Source: Lentinula raphanica
Lineage: Eukaryota > Basidiomycota > Agaricomycetes > Agaricales > Omphalotaceae
Direction: 5' to 3'
Assembly: GCA_027919835.1 (NCBI GenBank)
Contig: JANVFP010000009.1
Coordinates: 1,302,001-1,366,000, forward strand
Length of the DNA: 64,000 nucleotides
Shown: positions 48,396 through 60,402 of the stretch, in pieces
Position numbering within the stretch: the stretch's first letter is position 1
How the letters are laid out: every line of letters starts with the position of its first letter
Notes under the pieces: model-generated
The model's input: only the letters and a program-made list of their open reading frames with translations
Told to the model about the DNA's origin: nothing
The model's database searches: none
Position numbers and translations under genes: made by a program

Positions 48396-48871
48396 AACTC
48401 TAATCTGGAGCAAGTAGGAAGGAGTAGGAGCTGTGGTATCGGTCCTGAGGAAGGAAGGGATTTTTGCCGCTGCTCCCAATCGAAAACGGAGTCCCACAAG
48501 TGAAAGCGCCCAGTTGCCTTGAGGAGTGCATGTGTTCAAGATAGGGCAGGATCAGAATAGACTGCCATGACCGTGGCACAAATGACTTTGCTGAACTTGG
48601 AAGTGGTGTTTTCCTATGTATGAGTATCATCGATGGAAAATCAGATCTGTGGATGCATTCAAGTTGGTCACGCGAACAATGTCAGGAGAGTCGGCATTAC
48701 TGTTCAGATTCTTCCGAATCACATTTTTTTGGCTATGAAGCTTTGAAGATTCAAGTCATAATGATTCACTCAAAACAAGCCGACAAGGTGACGTCGAACT
48801 CCAGTTTGTTTTTGTCACAGATTGATAAGTCACTAGTCATCCCTTGGTAAGCTACAGAATCCCCTCCACGT
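48396..48871. other. Intergenic, F2 upstream region
   Basis: Promoter side of F2 and 3' flank of F3. No gene is seen. Confidence 0.4.
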
Positions 48872-50588
48872 TCAATCAAGATGTTTCTTCAAGTTTTCGT
48901 TTGCGTTGCGGGAAAATGACAAAGGAGATCCCCTTAAGCACACCCATTTATGGCCTATACCAAATCACTAAACTTCACTTTCCAGCATCTGGTTGAAATT
49001 AGTTTACACACCTCTGGACGTGGTTCCGTATTGGATACAATGTTTGTTGGCGCGAACACGAAGGAGCAGCTCTTGAGTGTCTGGCATCTCTTTATCATCC
49101 TGTAAGGCAATCAGCCTGTATGTTACTATATGGCATTGGTGATTGAAGCCAATGGTTATTATTCCACTTACATCTCTGATCACAGCGGCCCAAGCATCAT
49201 CATGACTGAGAGCAATGTCTGCTCTTGTATGTCTCAATAGCCAGCTGTTAATTGCATCTGATGGATGATAGGCCTGTGAGTGTAAAAACAATAAGCTTCA
49301 TACCAATATATGGAAATATGAAGACACACTCGAGCGTTGGACACAGAATAAAAATCCACTATGTGGTCAGAAGAGAACTGTCGCTTAATCCAGTCCAAGA
49401 GTGATAAACTCAGCAACCAGCTGACCGGATGTTTGAGGAACCGGAACGAACGGTCAGGATCGAGGAAGTCAGAGGCATTGATAATACCAGGAATCATTCT
49501 TCGAAACCAGCTGTGTCGTAAAGCGATCTTATAACCACGCAAGAAGACACTCCCAGACTGTTCCCCATATGTACCATCTGCATCACTCGTTGCCGCAGCA
49601 GAGTGGCATATGCGGAAGTCATAGCTTGGATAGCTCGAGTTTCCCCTTGAAGATTCCGGCACAAATTCCAAGGAGACATCCTCAGCATTGGCATTGCGGA
49701 AAGTGGCTGATCCCCAAGCTCTTGCTTTGTCGAAGCCGGTGATGAGGTATAAGGATCCGTTTCGAGTTTCACGACCCATTGCTACTGTGGCATGTGTATA
49801 CCACGAGGCTGCGTGATCAGCAGCATAGTTGGCAAAAATTTCAGGTCGTAGATAGTCAACCCTTTTTCCACCTTCCGGTAGGATTAGGATCGCGCCGGTG
49901 GATGTTGTTGACGAAAAGGCCTGTCCTTCACCGAATTCCTTCGGTACTCCCTCAAACCTCATGTAGAAATCAGATATAGCAAGTAAACGTGGTCAAAGAA
50001 CTTACTGGTTCCCCGAACCTTGGACTCTGCTCTGATGAATCTGCTTAGGATCGCTCAAAACATAATCACCCAGACGATACTTGGTTTCAAGTACATCATT
50101 AGCATTGAAGTCAGGAATGGGTTTGAAATTGTCAGGAACTCTTCCAACATTCAATGGATGAGTTGCTTCGTGACAAACATTGAAAAGATAGTCAAATCCG
50201 CCGAACAGATTCAAGATTCCGACATCTCCAATGTGTGATCCCTTTTCCTGGTATATTTCGGGGTAAAGTGCGTTTTCAGTCTTCGGTTCCCATAACGGAT
50301 ACCCATTTTTACGAAGAAGTAGCATTTTGGCATAGATCTCGCTTTCAATGAAAGGCGTAGTTGACCTGCTCTTGCTGTGTACTTGATCTGTGTTTGAGGT
50401 CGAAGAGACAGCAGGTGGAGGGGGAGATGTTTCGATAGGAGTATAGTCGGTAGGGCCAGGAGCGCCTTGGATACTGGAGGAGACCTACAATGAGCTGTAT
50501 TTATAAGGAAAGGTAGCACCTTGACATACCGAGGAGCACTAGCACCATCTACTGGCGATGTTGTGGCGATGGAAGAATGAGTTGCCAT
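48872..50588 (-). CDS. F3, paralogous family member, complete
   Basis: Exon 1 is MATHSSIATTSPVDGASAPR, then a GTATGT donor. Exon 2 starts after CCTCCAG and reads IQGAPGPTDYTPIETS, NGYPLWEPK, HIGDVG and FDYLFNVCHEATHPLN. Exon 3 holds GVPKEFGEGQAFSSTTS, RNGSLYLITGFDKARAWG and GEQSGSVFLRGYKIALRHSW. Later exons are YHPSDAINSWLLRHTRADIA with SHDDAWAAVIRD, then MPDTQELLLRVRANKHC, then GHKWVCLRGSPLSF to the stop at 48872. No signal peptide or membrane helix is evident. It is the best full-length reference for the family here. Confidence 0.65.
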
Positions 50589-52605
50589 GAAGAGTGGAAG
50601 AGGAGTAGAAGCCTGCTCAGCGTTTGCTCAGGGTTTTCTATGCGAATATGATTATTAGCCTAACTAGCTCGTCGTGCGTAGGGTGAGCTCGTTCGTTGAT
50701 AAAGACTGTAGCAACAGCGACCTTCCGCGGAATGGGAGGTGCCGGTGGTGTTCAGCAGAAAGGAATACGAAAAACCAAATTCAGGTGGTCCGTTGAACCA
50801 GCTTGCACCTCGTCTTTCTTGTCCGGAGTATTCTGTCGCAATATCTCTACGACCAGCGTTGTTTTCGGGTAAATGTTCAATTTTACGGATTTAATCGATA
50901 GCCTGGCTAGCGAATCTTGTACTTCACATACGGTGAGCTCGTTCGTGATGAGACGACCTACCTCGAGGTAATGTTTAGAAGTGGTTTAGAAGCAAGAAGT
51001 CGATAGACGTGAGCGCTCGGGCCCGTGGAAATATTTGACATAGCGCATTCTTTAGCGCTCAGATTCTAGATTGAGAGCAACGACCTGGCAACGACTATCT
51101 TGCATTTCTCAAGCTATCAGTCCGACTTGGGAGACTGGCTACCAGTCCGACTTGGGAGATTAGCTCAGATACGTTCTGCACTCCTGTCAATCTCAATCAA
51201 CTCTCAAGCTCAACAAGCTCCAAGACTGATGACATCGCCATCTCTCGTACTACCATATGAACGTACTCATTCACGGCGCGCAAACCACTGTAAATCAAGC
51301 GAGCCGTGACAAATATGCACCCTTCAGCTGTGAGCTCTCTGGGTTTCGGCAGACGAGTGACCCGTTCGCATAAGCTCAGGTTCAAGTGCTTTTCTCCAGT
51401 GATTTTCCTTTGAATTCTGGTGAGGGAAGTCTCTGAGCTGCGGCTTGCGCATCCGGTGTCAGTCCAACAAAATGTGAGTATGAGATATCTTCTCGTTCTT
51501 TCTTGTCCTTCAGTTGACGGTGCTGGCGAGTAACTGACACGTTCTTGTTTTCCATAGCTTGTGACCTAGTATCGCTTGCGCAGTTCTTTCGATTGCGATA
51601 TCATTCCTTGAGCGACCTCTTCGTGACGATTACGACCAAGCGTTGTTTTCGTGCTCTCGAGAGTAACTTTGAACCTCTTCAAACCTGGTCATGTTTCCGG
51701 ATCTCCAGACCGAGTTACCACTCAGAAATGGATCATTTAGCTTCCAAACGTCTCTCATTATCTCTCATCGCGGCTCTCGATCTATTCTACTGGTCATGGG
51801 CTTTCGGACGACAGACGAGCGTTCAAGATGTGATGTCGGGTATAAGTATATGTAATGTGGGGATTTCTGGTAGGAAAGGTTACATAGTCCATAATGTTTG
51901 TGACTCAAACCGAACTCCATGAACGGAACGATGTTGCCGTTGTGGTCGAAAGAAGGGGTTTCAGCGTGGATCCTGGCTTCTTCCATTGAATCCTGTTTTC
52001 TGTCTCGTACCAAAAGGTTCCCAAGCGTTTGGGCATTTGGTGGGTGGAACGGAACTGGGATGAGCGATGGAGATGGAGATGGAGATGAAGACGGAGATGA
52101 AAAGGGTTTTGTTCGTTTTGTTCTGACACTGTTCTGGAGGCAAGTTTGAGGTTGCGGAGTCAACGCGGTGAATGGATCATGGCGTTGCTGGAAGTCGTTG
52201 GGTGGTGTGTTCACTGGATGGATAAAGCTCTAGCTCACCCGGTGAGAATTCTCATGACTGTCACTGTCGTCGTTCCGGACGGTTGGGTCATTTTGAGTCA
52301 CTGTGGTGGACATACTGTTCTGGGCGTACTGAATTATTCCGGGCGTGGTGACTGTTGATGGATGAATGGGCTAACGAAGGGAAGGAAGCGGCTGGAAGCA
52401 CAGAGGTGATGTTCAAGTACTGAGGGTGGCGATAACTGCCATGGCCAGTGGTGGGTTCGTAGACTCTAGGTCGGATGAGAGTTCTTGATACTGAATGGCG
52501 CGGTGGTGGGGCTCATACACTCTGGTCGATGGAGAGTTCTTACCGCAATACCTGACTTACTACGGACCGCAGAGAGAACGCGGACCACGATAATGGCGAT
52601 CGATG
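50589..52605. other. Spacer with relics, no intact gene
   Basis: Two kb without a convincing gene. A tandem pair CAGTCCGACTTGGGAGA lies at 51119-51160. A GGAGAT-type simple repeat near 52065-52100 opens a 149-codon minus frame (51765-52214) that is mostly low-complexity. CTCACAC/GGTGAGCTCGTTCG recurs at about 50682 and 50934. Confidence 0.45.
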
Positions 52606-53043
52606 GGAGGACGCTAAGGAGTTTAAGTGAGTTGCTACTACTACTACGTGTTGTCTGACAAATTGACCTCAAAATTCGGTTCTTTTTGATCCAAGACCCG
52701 AACGGTGGTTGACGCCTGGAGGTATTCCGACTGCGGCTCTCGCCATTCCTGGAGTTTGGGGTAACATGTTGACGTTTTTGGGAGGCGCACATGCGTGTAT
52801 CGGGTACAGATTCTCTGTCATCGAGTTGAGTGGATTCCTTTCGCGTTTTCAAGAGTCACTGTGGTTTACTGTAGAATGAAAGCTTTGTTGTTTGTGCTTG
52901 TGCGAACGTTCGAGTTTGATCTTGCGGTTCCTGCGGAGGATATTGCGGGGAAGATGGCGCTCATCCAACGACCGCATGTGAAAAGTGAGTCTGCGAAGGG
53001 GAGTCAGCTTCCTTTGTGGATGAAGCTGTATGTGCCATCGTGA
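52606..53043 (+). pseudogene. 3' fragment of P450 E
   Basis: A near-exact copy of the last two and a bit exons of P450 E. It has EDAKEFK, then [19 protein letters not shown], the heme loop [17 protein letters not shown] and the last exon to MKLYVPS. By eye, differences from 25234-25688 are an added CTACTA in one intron, an 18-bp shortened second intron and one Val-to-Ala change. It lacks everything upstream of PERW, so it cannot make a P450. Confidence 0.88.
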
Positions 53044-53370
53044 AGAATCATGGAAGATTGGGGTAGTGATGATTCATTGCTGGATCCTTGAGGATCCTTG
53101 ACTCATGTGCATGAAGAACCGCTGGTTTTCATTTCAGCTCTTGACTCGTTGTGTACAACACCTCATGTTCAGGGCACTTGCTCGTTCATCGTAAATCAAC
53201 ACAATTTCAATGGGACCGACTGCAAAGAAGATGAGCGGCCAGTGAGAACAAACATTCATAAGAGTACCTATTCACAAGTTCATCTCGAGCGACACTAAGT
53301 ATAACATATTAAAATTTGAGGAACCTAAGAGATGCTCACATTCATGGACGGTCACTATAAGTATGTGAAT
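53044..53370 (+). repeat. Duplicated 3' flank of P450 E
   Basis: Continues the match to 25689-26005, including GGATCCTTGAGGATCC and TTCATGGACGGTCACTA, with a few indels near 53195-53300. Together with the fragment before it, this is a segmental copy of about 770 bp. Confidence 0.8.
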
Positions 53371-53755
53371 AAGTACGAGGCTCGTCAAAATACGGTATGA
53401 AGAACGACACCATCACAGTGGCATCAACGAGCGTCGCCGCCGCGGCCCGCGAAGCGTGGTGCACTGGTAAGCGCTTAAATTGAATTAAGTTGGCTGGATC
53501 GGGATTACCCGCAATAAGCACATGGCATACAACTGGCCAAGGAAACCTCCGACACGGCGCTTTAACTTTTGCTTCTTGAACATCACCTCCAATATCGCTG
53601 TTGGTGGGTCTTTCGATGTTTTGCTACAGGCTCTTTTCACGAACAAGCTCGCTCTATGTGAAGTACGAGACGAGCTAGCTAGGCTATCAATCATTTCCGC
53701 AAAGTTTAACAACCAACCTCCAACGCTGCTCCTACCAAGCTCCTACTCACTCCTC
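53371..53755. other. F4 upstream region
   Basis: Promoter side of F4. No gene is seen. ACTCCTCATGCCA around the F4 start is shared with F5 and resembles F1. Confidence 0.4.
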
Positions 53756-55487
53756 ATGCCACTTTCCCCTCCCGCTGTCACAACATATCCATCACACGGT
53801 GCCGGTGATAGTCTCTCTTGGTATGTCATATCCTTACTCTATGGTAGACACATCTCATCAGGATGTCCTCCAGTAATGAAGGTGGCCCCGGCCCTTCAGT
53901 CGAAGCATCTGCCCCTGCACTCGCTATTTCTTCGACCTCAAATGTATATCAGGTGTACAATGAAAACAGGTCATCTAGTCCTTTTATTGAAAGCGAGGCC
54001 TATGCTCGAATGCTTCTTTCCCGTAAAAGAGGATATCCGTTATGGAAACCGAAAGCTCGAAACGCACAACACCCGGAAGTTTACAAGAAGCATGGAGTAC
54101 ACATCGGCGATGTCGGACTCCTGACTCAGTTTGGAGGATTTGACTACCTTTTCAACATCTGTTACGGAGCAGATCATGAAATGAATTTGGGAAGGGTCCC
54201 CAAGGATTTCAGACCCGTTTCAGACTTTGACGCTAACCATATAGTTGAATCCAAGTATCAACTGGGTGACTGTGTTTTGAGTGATCCTGGTCGGATTCAG
54301 CAGAGCGCAGTACAAGCCGACTATTCGCAAGGTTCGGCGAACCAGTAAGTCTTTGGAATTACAATCGCTTGCTCTATCTGATTTCTACATGAGGTTCGAG
54401 GGAGTACCAAAGGAGTTCGGCGCAGGACAGGCTTATTCATCGACAACATCCAAAGGCGCTATCCTAATCCTACCGGAGGGAGGAAAGAGGGTCGACTATC
54501 TATCACCTGAAATATTCGCTCAACATGCTGCCGAATATGCAGCCTCGTGGTATACACATGCCAACGCAATGGGCCGCGAAACTCGAAACGGATCCTTATA
54601 CCTCATCACGGGCTTTGACAAGGCAAGAGCTTGGGGAACAGCTACCTTTCGCAGCGTCAATCCTGAGGATTTTTCCTTGGAATTTGTATCCAAGCCTTCC
54701 AAGGGTGCTTCGAGCTATCCACAGTACTGCTTCCGTAAATGCCAGTCTGCTGTGTCAAAAAGTGGTGCAGATGATACGTATGGGGAACAGTCCGGGAGTG
54801 TCTTCTTGCGTGGTTATAGGATAGCCTTACGATACAGTTGGTTTCGCAAAACAATTCCAGGCATCATCAATGCCTCCGACCTCATCGATCCTGATCGTTC
54901 ACTCCGAGTCCCCAAACATTCCATCAGGTGGTTGCTGAGTTTATCACCTTTGGACTGGATCAAGCAACAGTTCTCTTCCGGCAAAGTGGTGAATTTTTAT
55001 CGTGCATCCAATACGCAGGCTTGTCCTTACCTTTCCAACCATCAGTATGAAACTTACTATTTTGTATGCACAGATCTATCATCCATTAGATATAATCAAC
55101 AGCTGGCTTTTGAGAGATACAAAAGCAGATATCGCTATCAGTCATGATGATGCTTGGGCGGCTGTTATCAAAGATGTAAGTGGGATCTTGACCATTAGCT
55201 TCGATCACCAATGCTATATAGTGTCATACATGCTGATTGCCCTACAGAATGACAATGAAATACCAGAATCACCACAGCTGCTTCTTCGAGTTCAAGCCAA
55301 CAAGCATTGTATCCATTATGGTACCACGTTCAGAGGTGTGTTAAATGTGATCTATATCTCAGTACTGGGGAGTTCAGTTCACTGCTTTATGATAGGCCAT
55401 AAATGGGTGTGCTTTTCGTCAGTTTCCGACACCGCATATGAAAAACTTGAAGGAACAGTCCTTGAATGCAACTCGTGCAAGTGTTGA
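53756..55487 (+). CDS. F4, paralogous family member, complete
   Basis: Exon 1 starts MPLSPPAVTTYPSHGAGD and ends before GTATGT. Exon 2 has RGYPLWKPK, HIGDVG and FDYLFNICYGADHEMN. Exon 3 has GVPKEFGAGQAYSSTTS, RNGSLYLITGFDKARAWG and GEQSGSVFLRGYRIALRYSW, then SWLLSL-like helices. Later exons are YHPLDIINSWLL with AISHDDAWAAVIKD, then IPESPQLLLRVQANKHC, and the last exon GHKWVCFSSVS to a Cys-rich end CNSCKC. All joins keep frame. The protein most resembles F3. It follows the P450 E fragment as F1 follows P450 E. Function unknown. Confidence 0.65.
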
Positions 55488-55821
55488 ATGAATTGACGGA
55501 AGATTGCTTCGCAAATTACTTCTGTAATGAAACAATAAATGAATTCGAGGTTACCAGAGAACACCTTGTAGTCAGTGAGTCATGATGACCGGAATCAGCT
55601 ACGCTTAGCAAATACACTTGCATCTAGTTGCATGGAAGCTCTTTCGACAGTCAAAAGCAGAGCAAGGGGGAAAACATGGCAGTCTGTCCATTTTCGGTAA
55701 TTCTGCCATACAACACATGCACACCTCGAGGCAGCTGGGGTTTCCTTTGTTAAATTGGGAAGTAGCTGCATATTTCCCTTCATTCCCTCTGGACTGACAA
55801 CATAACTCCTGCGTACTCCTC
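55488..55821. other. Intergenic F4-F5
   Basis: No gene seen. Probable F4 terminator and F5 promoter. Confidence 0.4.
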
Positions 55822-56211
55822 ATGCCAGCTTCCCCTCCCATGACCACACCCTTCAATACCGCATCATCTGGTGCTGCTAGTTTTCCCCAGTATGCCTTGT
55901 TGCCGTCCCATAGTAGTAGATAACTGACAAGAGTCATTTTTAGACTTTTCCAGTCAGCGCAAGGGTTCTGTATCGAAGGCGGCCGTGGACCTACTTTCAA
56001 TGTTTACCCTTCTCCTGAAACATCTACCCCTTCACCTATCGCTCCTTCGACCTCAAACAGTGATCGAGTGCACGATCGAACTAGTGCATCCACTCCCTTT
56101 GTGGAGAGTGATATCTATGCCAGATTACTGCTTCCTCGTAGGCATGGATACCCATTACGGAAACCGAAAGCTCGAAATGCGCAACTACCAGAAGTTTACA
56201 AGAAGGTACAT
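55822..56211 (+). pseudogene. F5, truncated family member
   Basis: Exon 1 (MPASPPMTTPFNTASSGAASF) and exon 2 (FCIEGGRGPTFNVYPSPET, ESDIYARLLLPRRHGYPL, LPEVYKK) are readable and closest to F2. The sequence leaves the family at 56211, just before the HIGDVG block, so more than two thirds of the gene is missing. The usual PLW is PLR here. Confidence 0.75.
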
Positions 56212-57335
56212 ACTTGTCACCACTTGATTCTCGAGGTTTCTCGATGCAATGCGATGAACTCGAGGCAACATGATACGAATACCAACACGCAGGCCAAGGA
56301 ATGAGGCTGTACTACTAGTGATGATGGCACTGGATTATCCGACATGAATCCCGCGTACGAAAGCTGTTCCGTCGTTTGAAAATTGAGAGACCGTGTATGA
56401 TACTATTAACCACCAACACTAGTAGTCTAGTACCACATACTTGGTGTAAGAGTGACTTCAATGGATGTAACCTAGCTGTTACTGATAACACCGCCCCTCA
56501 CCAGTGCACCGCTCATCACTGCCCTGTCTCTCCATCCAAAGCCCGTACCATATCAAAACCAATATTGAATATAGTACATAGTAAGCCGTCGTAACTTGTT
56601 TATCAGTACTTCGGGAGTCGTATGGTGGGTTCATACTTAGACTACACAGCAACTTGCACTGAGCTCAGAGCATTGAGCAACGACCGCTCAAAGGGCAAGC
56701 GCACAGCCACGAATGAATTAATGACAAAGTCTGAATAACAAGCCCGGAACGCCCGGGCGGGTAAAATGAACAAAAAGGGCGGAGGGCTTGTGTTTTGGAC
56801 TCGGACGACGGACATCATCCTCATCATCATCATCCATCATCTTTTTTTTCCTTGAGAGGAAGAATCTACGCTTCACTTTGTACTACAGAGGTCTACGAAG
56901 GGGCCTACAATATCACTTTGGTGAGTGAGTGAAGTTTCTGTTCTTTTGGGTTTTTCGAAAAACGCGTTGGAGAAGGTTGGAGAATTGGACAAGTCACTCC
57001 TGGGTTCTTCGGTGGTAGTTGGTGAACGCACGTTCGTTCGTTCCCAAGTTTTTGCTCTGTTCATGTTGTTGTTGTTCTTGTTCAAAGCTATCTATCTATA
57101 ACCCATCGGTGAAACGTCGAAACGCTGACGGTGCAACAGATCATCGATCACATCGAACGAACGAGAACGAAAAGGTCGAAACTGATCCATCGATTGGTAA
57201 CGACGACACATCTATAAGAACGACCCTCCATCGATTGACACGTCTTTATTATCCACCTCACAAGTAAAGTGAGAAAAGAGTAGAAAGAAAGAAGAGAACC
57301 TGGATTTAGAACTCAAAGCACCCCGAGCGATCAAG
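56212..57335. other. Intergenic and 5' region of the SEL1-repeat gene
   Basis: No gene recognised. The 3' end is the promoter and 5' untranslated region of the Skt5-like gene. It holds a TCATCATCATC simple repeat near 56818 and a T run. The part at 56720-56835 recurs at 45750-45855. Confidence 0.4.
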
Positions 57336-59762
57336 GTGACGACCGAGGGAGGGAATTTGTTGGATTTGGATTTGGATTTTCAGCAGGATATGAATGCGAA
57401 TGCGAATGTGCATCCTGGAGGAGGAGGAGGAGGAGGAGAGTATCATCCAGGTGGATTCCGGATACCACCACCTGGACCACCGCAGATACCACAGATACAG
57501 CAGATACAGCAGATGGCACCGCTGAACAGACAAGGCTCGTCTTCGTCCTATACGTTGCCGTATCCTTCCCAGAGTCCACCTCCACCACAGCAGCCGATGT
57601 CGATGCTCGCTGGCCTACATGATCAGGGTGGACGAGGAAGGAGAGCGGTGTCGCCTGCGCCGACTGTTTCTCAGTATCTGACCTATCCACCCAATCCGAG
57701 TCCATCGTCCGCGTCATCCCCGAACCTGTCTCCGAACCTAACCTCATCGTCTAATCCATCGACGACACCAGCGTACCCATGGATTCCACCTGCGTCTGAT
57801 ACCCTCACCGCGCCGTTGGCGACGATACCGAGCTTGCAGGCTGCGTTGGATAACGGGGTAGTGGGTAAGGGTGATGTGAGTGTGAAGGTGGCATGGGCGA
57901 GGGACGTGCTCGGGTTGGTGGATCGGGCGAGTGCGTTGGTGGAGGTTATGGGTGGAAATGAGTTGGGAGGAGGAGCGGTGGTCATCCAAGACGCGAGATT
58001 GTTGGAGTTGGCGAGGACAGCGATCCCGATGATCCTCGACATCGCCAAATCCCCCTCGAACCCTTCGACCGCGCCAGCGATCGCAGAAGCCACCTACCAC
58101 CGCGCCACTCTCCTCGCCTCTGGCGCATTCCCCGAGTTTCTACAGAAAAACCCGCGTCAGGCGTTTCGGGATTTCGAGAGCGCAGCGAGGAGTGGGTATG
58201 GCAAGGCGTGGTTTAGGATCGGGAGGGACTATGAGGGATTCGGGGACGTGGTGCATGCGAGGGAGTGTTTTGGGCGGGGAGTGAGGGTGGGGGAGGTCGG
58301 GTGTTTGTATAGGATGGGCATGGCGGGCGTCTTGGGGCAGTTGAAGGCAAAGGATGGAGAGGTAGAGATGGAGGAAGGCTTGAAGTTGTTGAAGAGAGCA
58401 GCGGAATGTGCGACGGTGGAGACGCCTCAACCGCCATACGTCCTCGCACTCATCCTCCTCAACGAATTCACCCCACTCCAATCCCAATCCCACCCACTCA
58501 ACGACAAACCGACGGTGGTCTCGCTCGCACTCAAACTGTCCCTCATCCCCCCCTCCCACTTCCACTCCCCACCCCAAGCCCAAGCGCACGCGCTCACGCT
58601 CGAAGCCAAACGACTCCTGCTCCTCTCGGCCTATCTGCATTTCTCCCCCGCCCAATACAAACTCGGACACGCGTACGAATTCGCCAGCGACGGATTCGAG
58701 TTTGACGCGCTGCGGAGCGTCGAGTGGTATTCGAGAGCGAGTCAGGGCGGGGAGGTCGAGGCGGATATGGCGCTCAGCAAGTGGTTCTTGTGTGGCAGTC
58801 GAGTGGGCGGGCAGCAGACGCCAGAAGGCACTGGGGGGTTTGAGAAGGATGAGCAGTTGGCGAGGATTTTTGCGGAAAAGGCGGCGAGGAGGGGGCTGGC
58901 GAGTGCAGAGTTTGCGATGGGGTATTATTGTGAGGTTGGGATTGGGGGTGAGGGGAGGAAGGAGGTGGATGAGGCCAGGGAGTGGTATAGAAAGGCCCAC
59001 GCCCACGGTAACCCAGACGCCTCTGCCCGTCTCGCTGCCCTTGAATCGTCTACGCCGCAGATGTTGTCAAGGGAAGAACACGATCAGATCACTGAAAGCA
59101 GGCTGGTCAGGACACGGACCCAGGCCAAGCAGAGGAGTGAAGCTCAGATGGTGAAAGATGGCTATCTGGCTCAGCAGCAACAAGGGCAAGGGGGACGAGG
59201 GAGGAGAGATTCAAAGCAGGTTGTGGATCTGATTAGGAAGAACACCTTGCCTTCTTCTAGACAACAGTCTATACCACCCTATGCTCAACAGCCACCCCAC
59301 GTACCACAACAAGCACCAGGTCCACAACAACCACCACGTCCACCACCACAAGGTCAACAACCACAAGCGTACCCAACAGCCAACAGATACACCCTCGTCG
59401 ATCCTGGCTCTGCGTCTGCTTCTCCCAGGGCGGATTCCAGGTCGCCTTCCCTCGGTCCTCCTGCACCTGCCGGAAGACCACACCCGCCACGGAGAGGTCC
59501 CAGTGGAGGTCTCCCTATCTCCGGTGGCCTTGGTGTTCCAGGAGGAGGAGGAGGGTCAAACTCGAGACCTGGGTCGCCTGCGGTGCAAGCTGGTGCTGGG
59601 ACATCGGGAGGAGGCACACCCGGAGCGCCGGGAGCTGGGACTGGTCAAGGTGCTGGTGCAGGTGCAGGTGCACAACCACCCAAACCCTCCGGTCCACAGA
59701 CGTTTGCCGAGATGGGCATCACCGGGGCAAAGGCTGAGGATGAAAAGTGTGTGATTATGTAG
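57336..59762 (+). CDS. Chs4/Skt5-like chitin synthase activator
   Basis: A single long open frame (808 codons). The N-terminal third is Pro/Gln/Gly-rich and disordered. SEL1-type repeats occupy roughly residues 230-580: AFRDFESAARSGYGKAWFRI, GLKLLKRAAEC, AQYKLGHAYEF with SVEWYSRASQGG, AEKAARRGLASAEFAMGYY, and EWYRKAHAHGNPDASARLA. The C-terminal third is Pro/Gly-rich and ends KCVIM, a CaaX farnesylation box. SEL1 repeats plus CaaX is the plan of Chs4/Skt5, which recruits and activates chitin synthase III at the plasma membrane. The open frame has no ATG before codon 19 (57390); either that is the start or a short upstream exon supplies it, since AAG|GTGACG could mark an acceptor. High G+C compared with the F region. 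Confidence 0.8.
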   Translation: MTTEGGNLLDLDLDFQQDMNANANVHPGGGGGGGEYHPGGFRIPPPGPPQIPQIQQIQQMAPLNRQGSSSSYTLPYPSQSPPPPQQPMSMLAGLHDQGGRGRRAVSPAPTVSQYLTYPPNPSPSSASSPNLSPNLTSSSNPSTTPAYPWIPPASDTLTAPLATIPSLQAALDNGVVGKGDVSVKVAWARDVLGLVDRASALVEVMGGNELGGGAVVIQDARLLELARTAIPMILDIAKSPSNPSTAPAIAEATYHRATLLASGAFPEFLQKNPRQAFRDFESAARSGYGKAWFRIGRDYEGFGDVVHARECFGRGVRVGEVGCLYRMGMAGVLGQLKAKDGEVEMEEGLKLLKRAAECATVETPQPPYVLALILLNEFTPLQSQSHPLNDKPTVVSLALKLSLIPPSHFHSPPQAQAHALTLEAKRLLLLSAYLHFSPAQYKLGHAYEFASDGFEFDALRSVEWYSRASQGGEVEADMALSKWFLCGSRVGGQQTPEGTGGFEKDEQLARIFAEKAARRGLASAEFAMGYYCEVGIGGEGRKEVDEAREWYRKAHAHGNPDASARLAALESSTPQMLSREEHDQITESRLVRTRTQAKQRSEAQMVKDGYLAQQQQGQGGRGRRDSKQVVDLIRKNTLPSSRQQSIPPYAQQPPHVPQQAPGPQQPPRPPPQGQQPQAYPTANRYTLVDPGSASASPRADSRSPSLGPPAPAGRPHPPRRGPSGGLPISGGLGVPGGGGGSNSRPGSPAVQAGAGTSGGGTPGAPGAGTGQGAGAGAGAQPPKPSGPQTFAEMGITGAKAEDEKCVIM

Positions 59763-60402
59763 GTCAAAGGAGGGGTGGACTTTTTTTTTTTCAAACTTTT
59801 CACGTTTGATTTTCTTTTCTCGACTCATTGTCGTGAACTTTTAAACTTTGATCATGACTATCTCAGTGCCATCGTACAATCTTTTCCACGACTTGCTCAA
59901 TTCAAGTGCCTCTTGTCTCGTCTCGTTTCGGTTCTTCTTTGCGCTCTTGCTGATACCTAGTAACCCGACTTTTACTACTAATACTGACTTGCAAATCCAT
60001 CTGACAACACTAGATTGGGTTTTTTCTTTGTTGCTTGTTTTAACTTATATACAGTACACACTCTCTCTTTCTTCGCTTCTTCCCTTCGCATCACTGCCAG
60101 TTCTTCGAGTTTCTTCAACAAGATCTAATTAGTAATAATGAAGTACTTGCGGTTTCGAAGGGAGCCCTTGAGAGGCTGAATCTCATCGAACTCTTCCAGT
60201 ACACACTCTCTCATCCTGTCGTCTTTCAAAAGACTATCATCAATATGTATGTATATCAACGATGCATGAAGTAATTGACTGTACCCCAATCCTGAGTTAT
60301 CGAGTACCCGAGTTGTGATTTTGAATCTGATCATGATTACTCAAGTACTCACTATCGATCCAGATGATCTATTGTAGACTCGATTCGCTCAAAGAAGTCA
60401 CT
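59763..60402. other. 3' flank of the Skt5-like gene
   Basis: T-rich 3' untranslated region directly after the stop, then unassigned sequence up to the tRNA. No gene is seen. Confidence 0.4.

Noticed and set aside
51765..52214. Minus-strand open frame of 149 codons
   Set aside because: Largely Ser/Pro from a GGAGAT-type simple repeat. No splice partner or known motif; kept only as a note in the spacer.
58140..59006. Minus-strand open frame of 288 codons
   Set aside because: Lies opposite the SEL1-repeat gene, is Pro/Arg/Leu-biased, and has no recognisable motif. It is a shadow of G+C-rich coding DNA.
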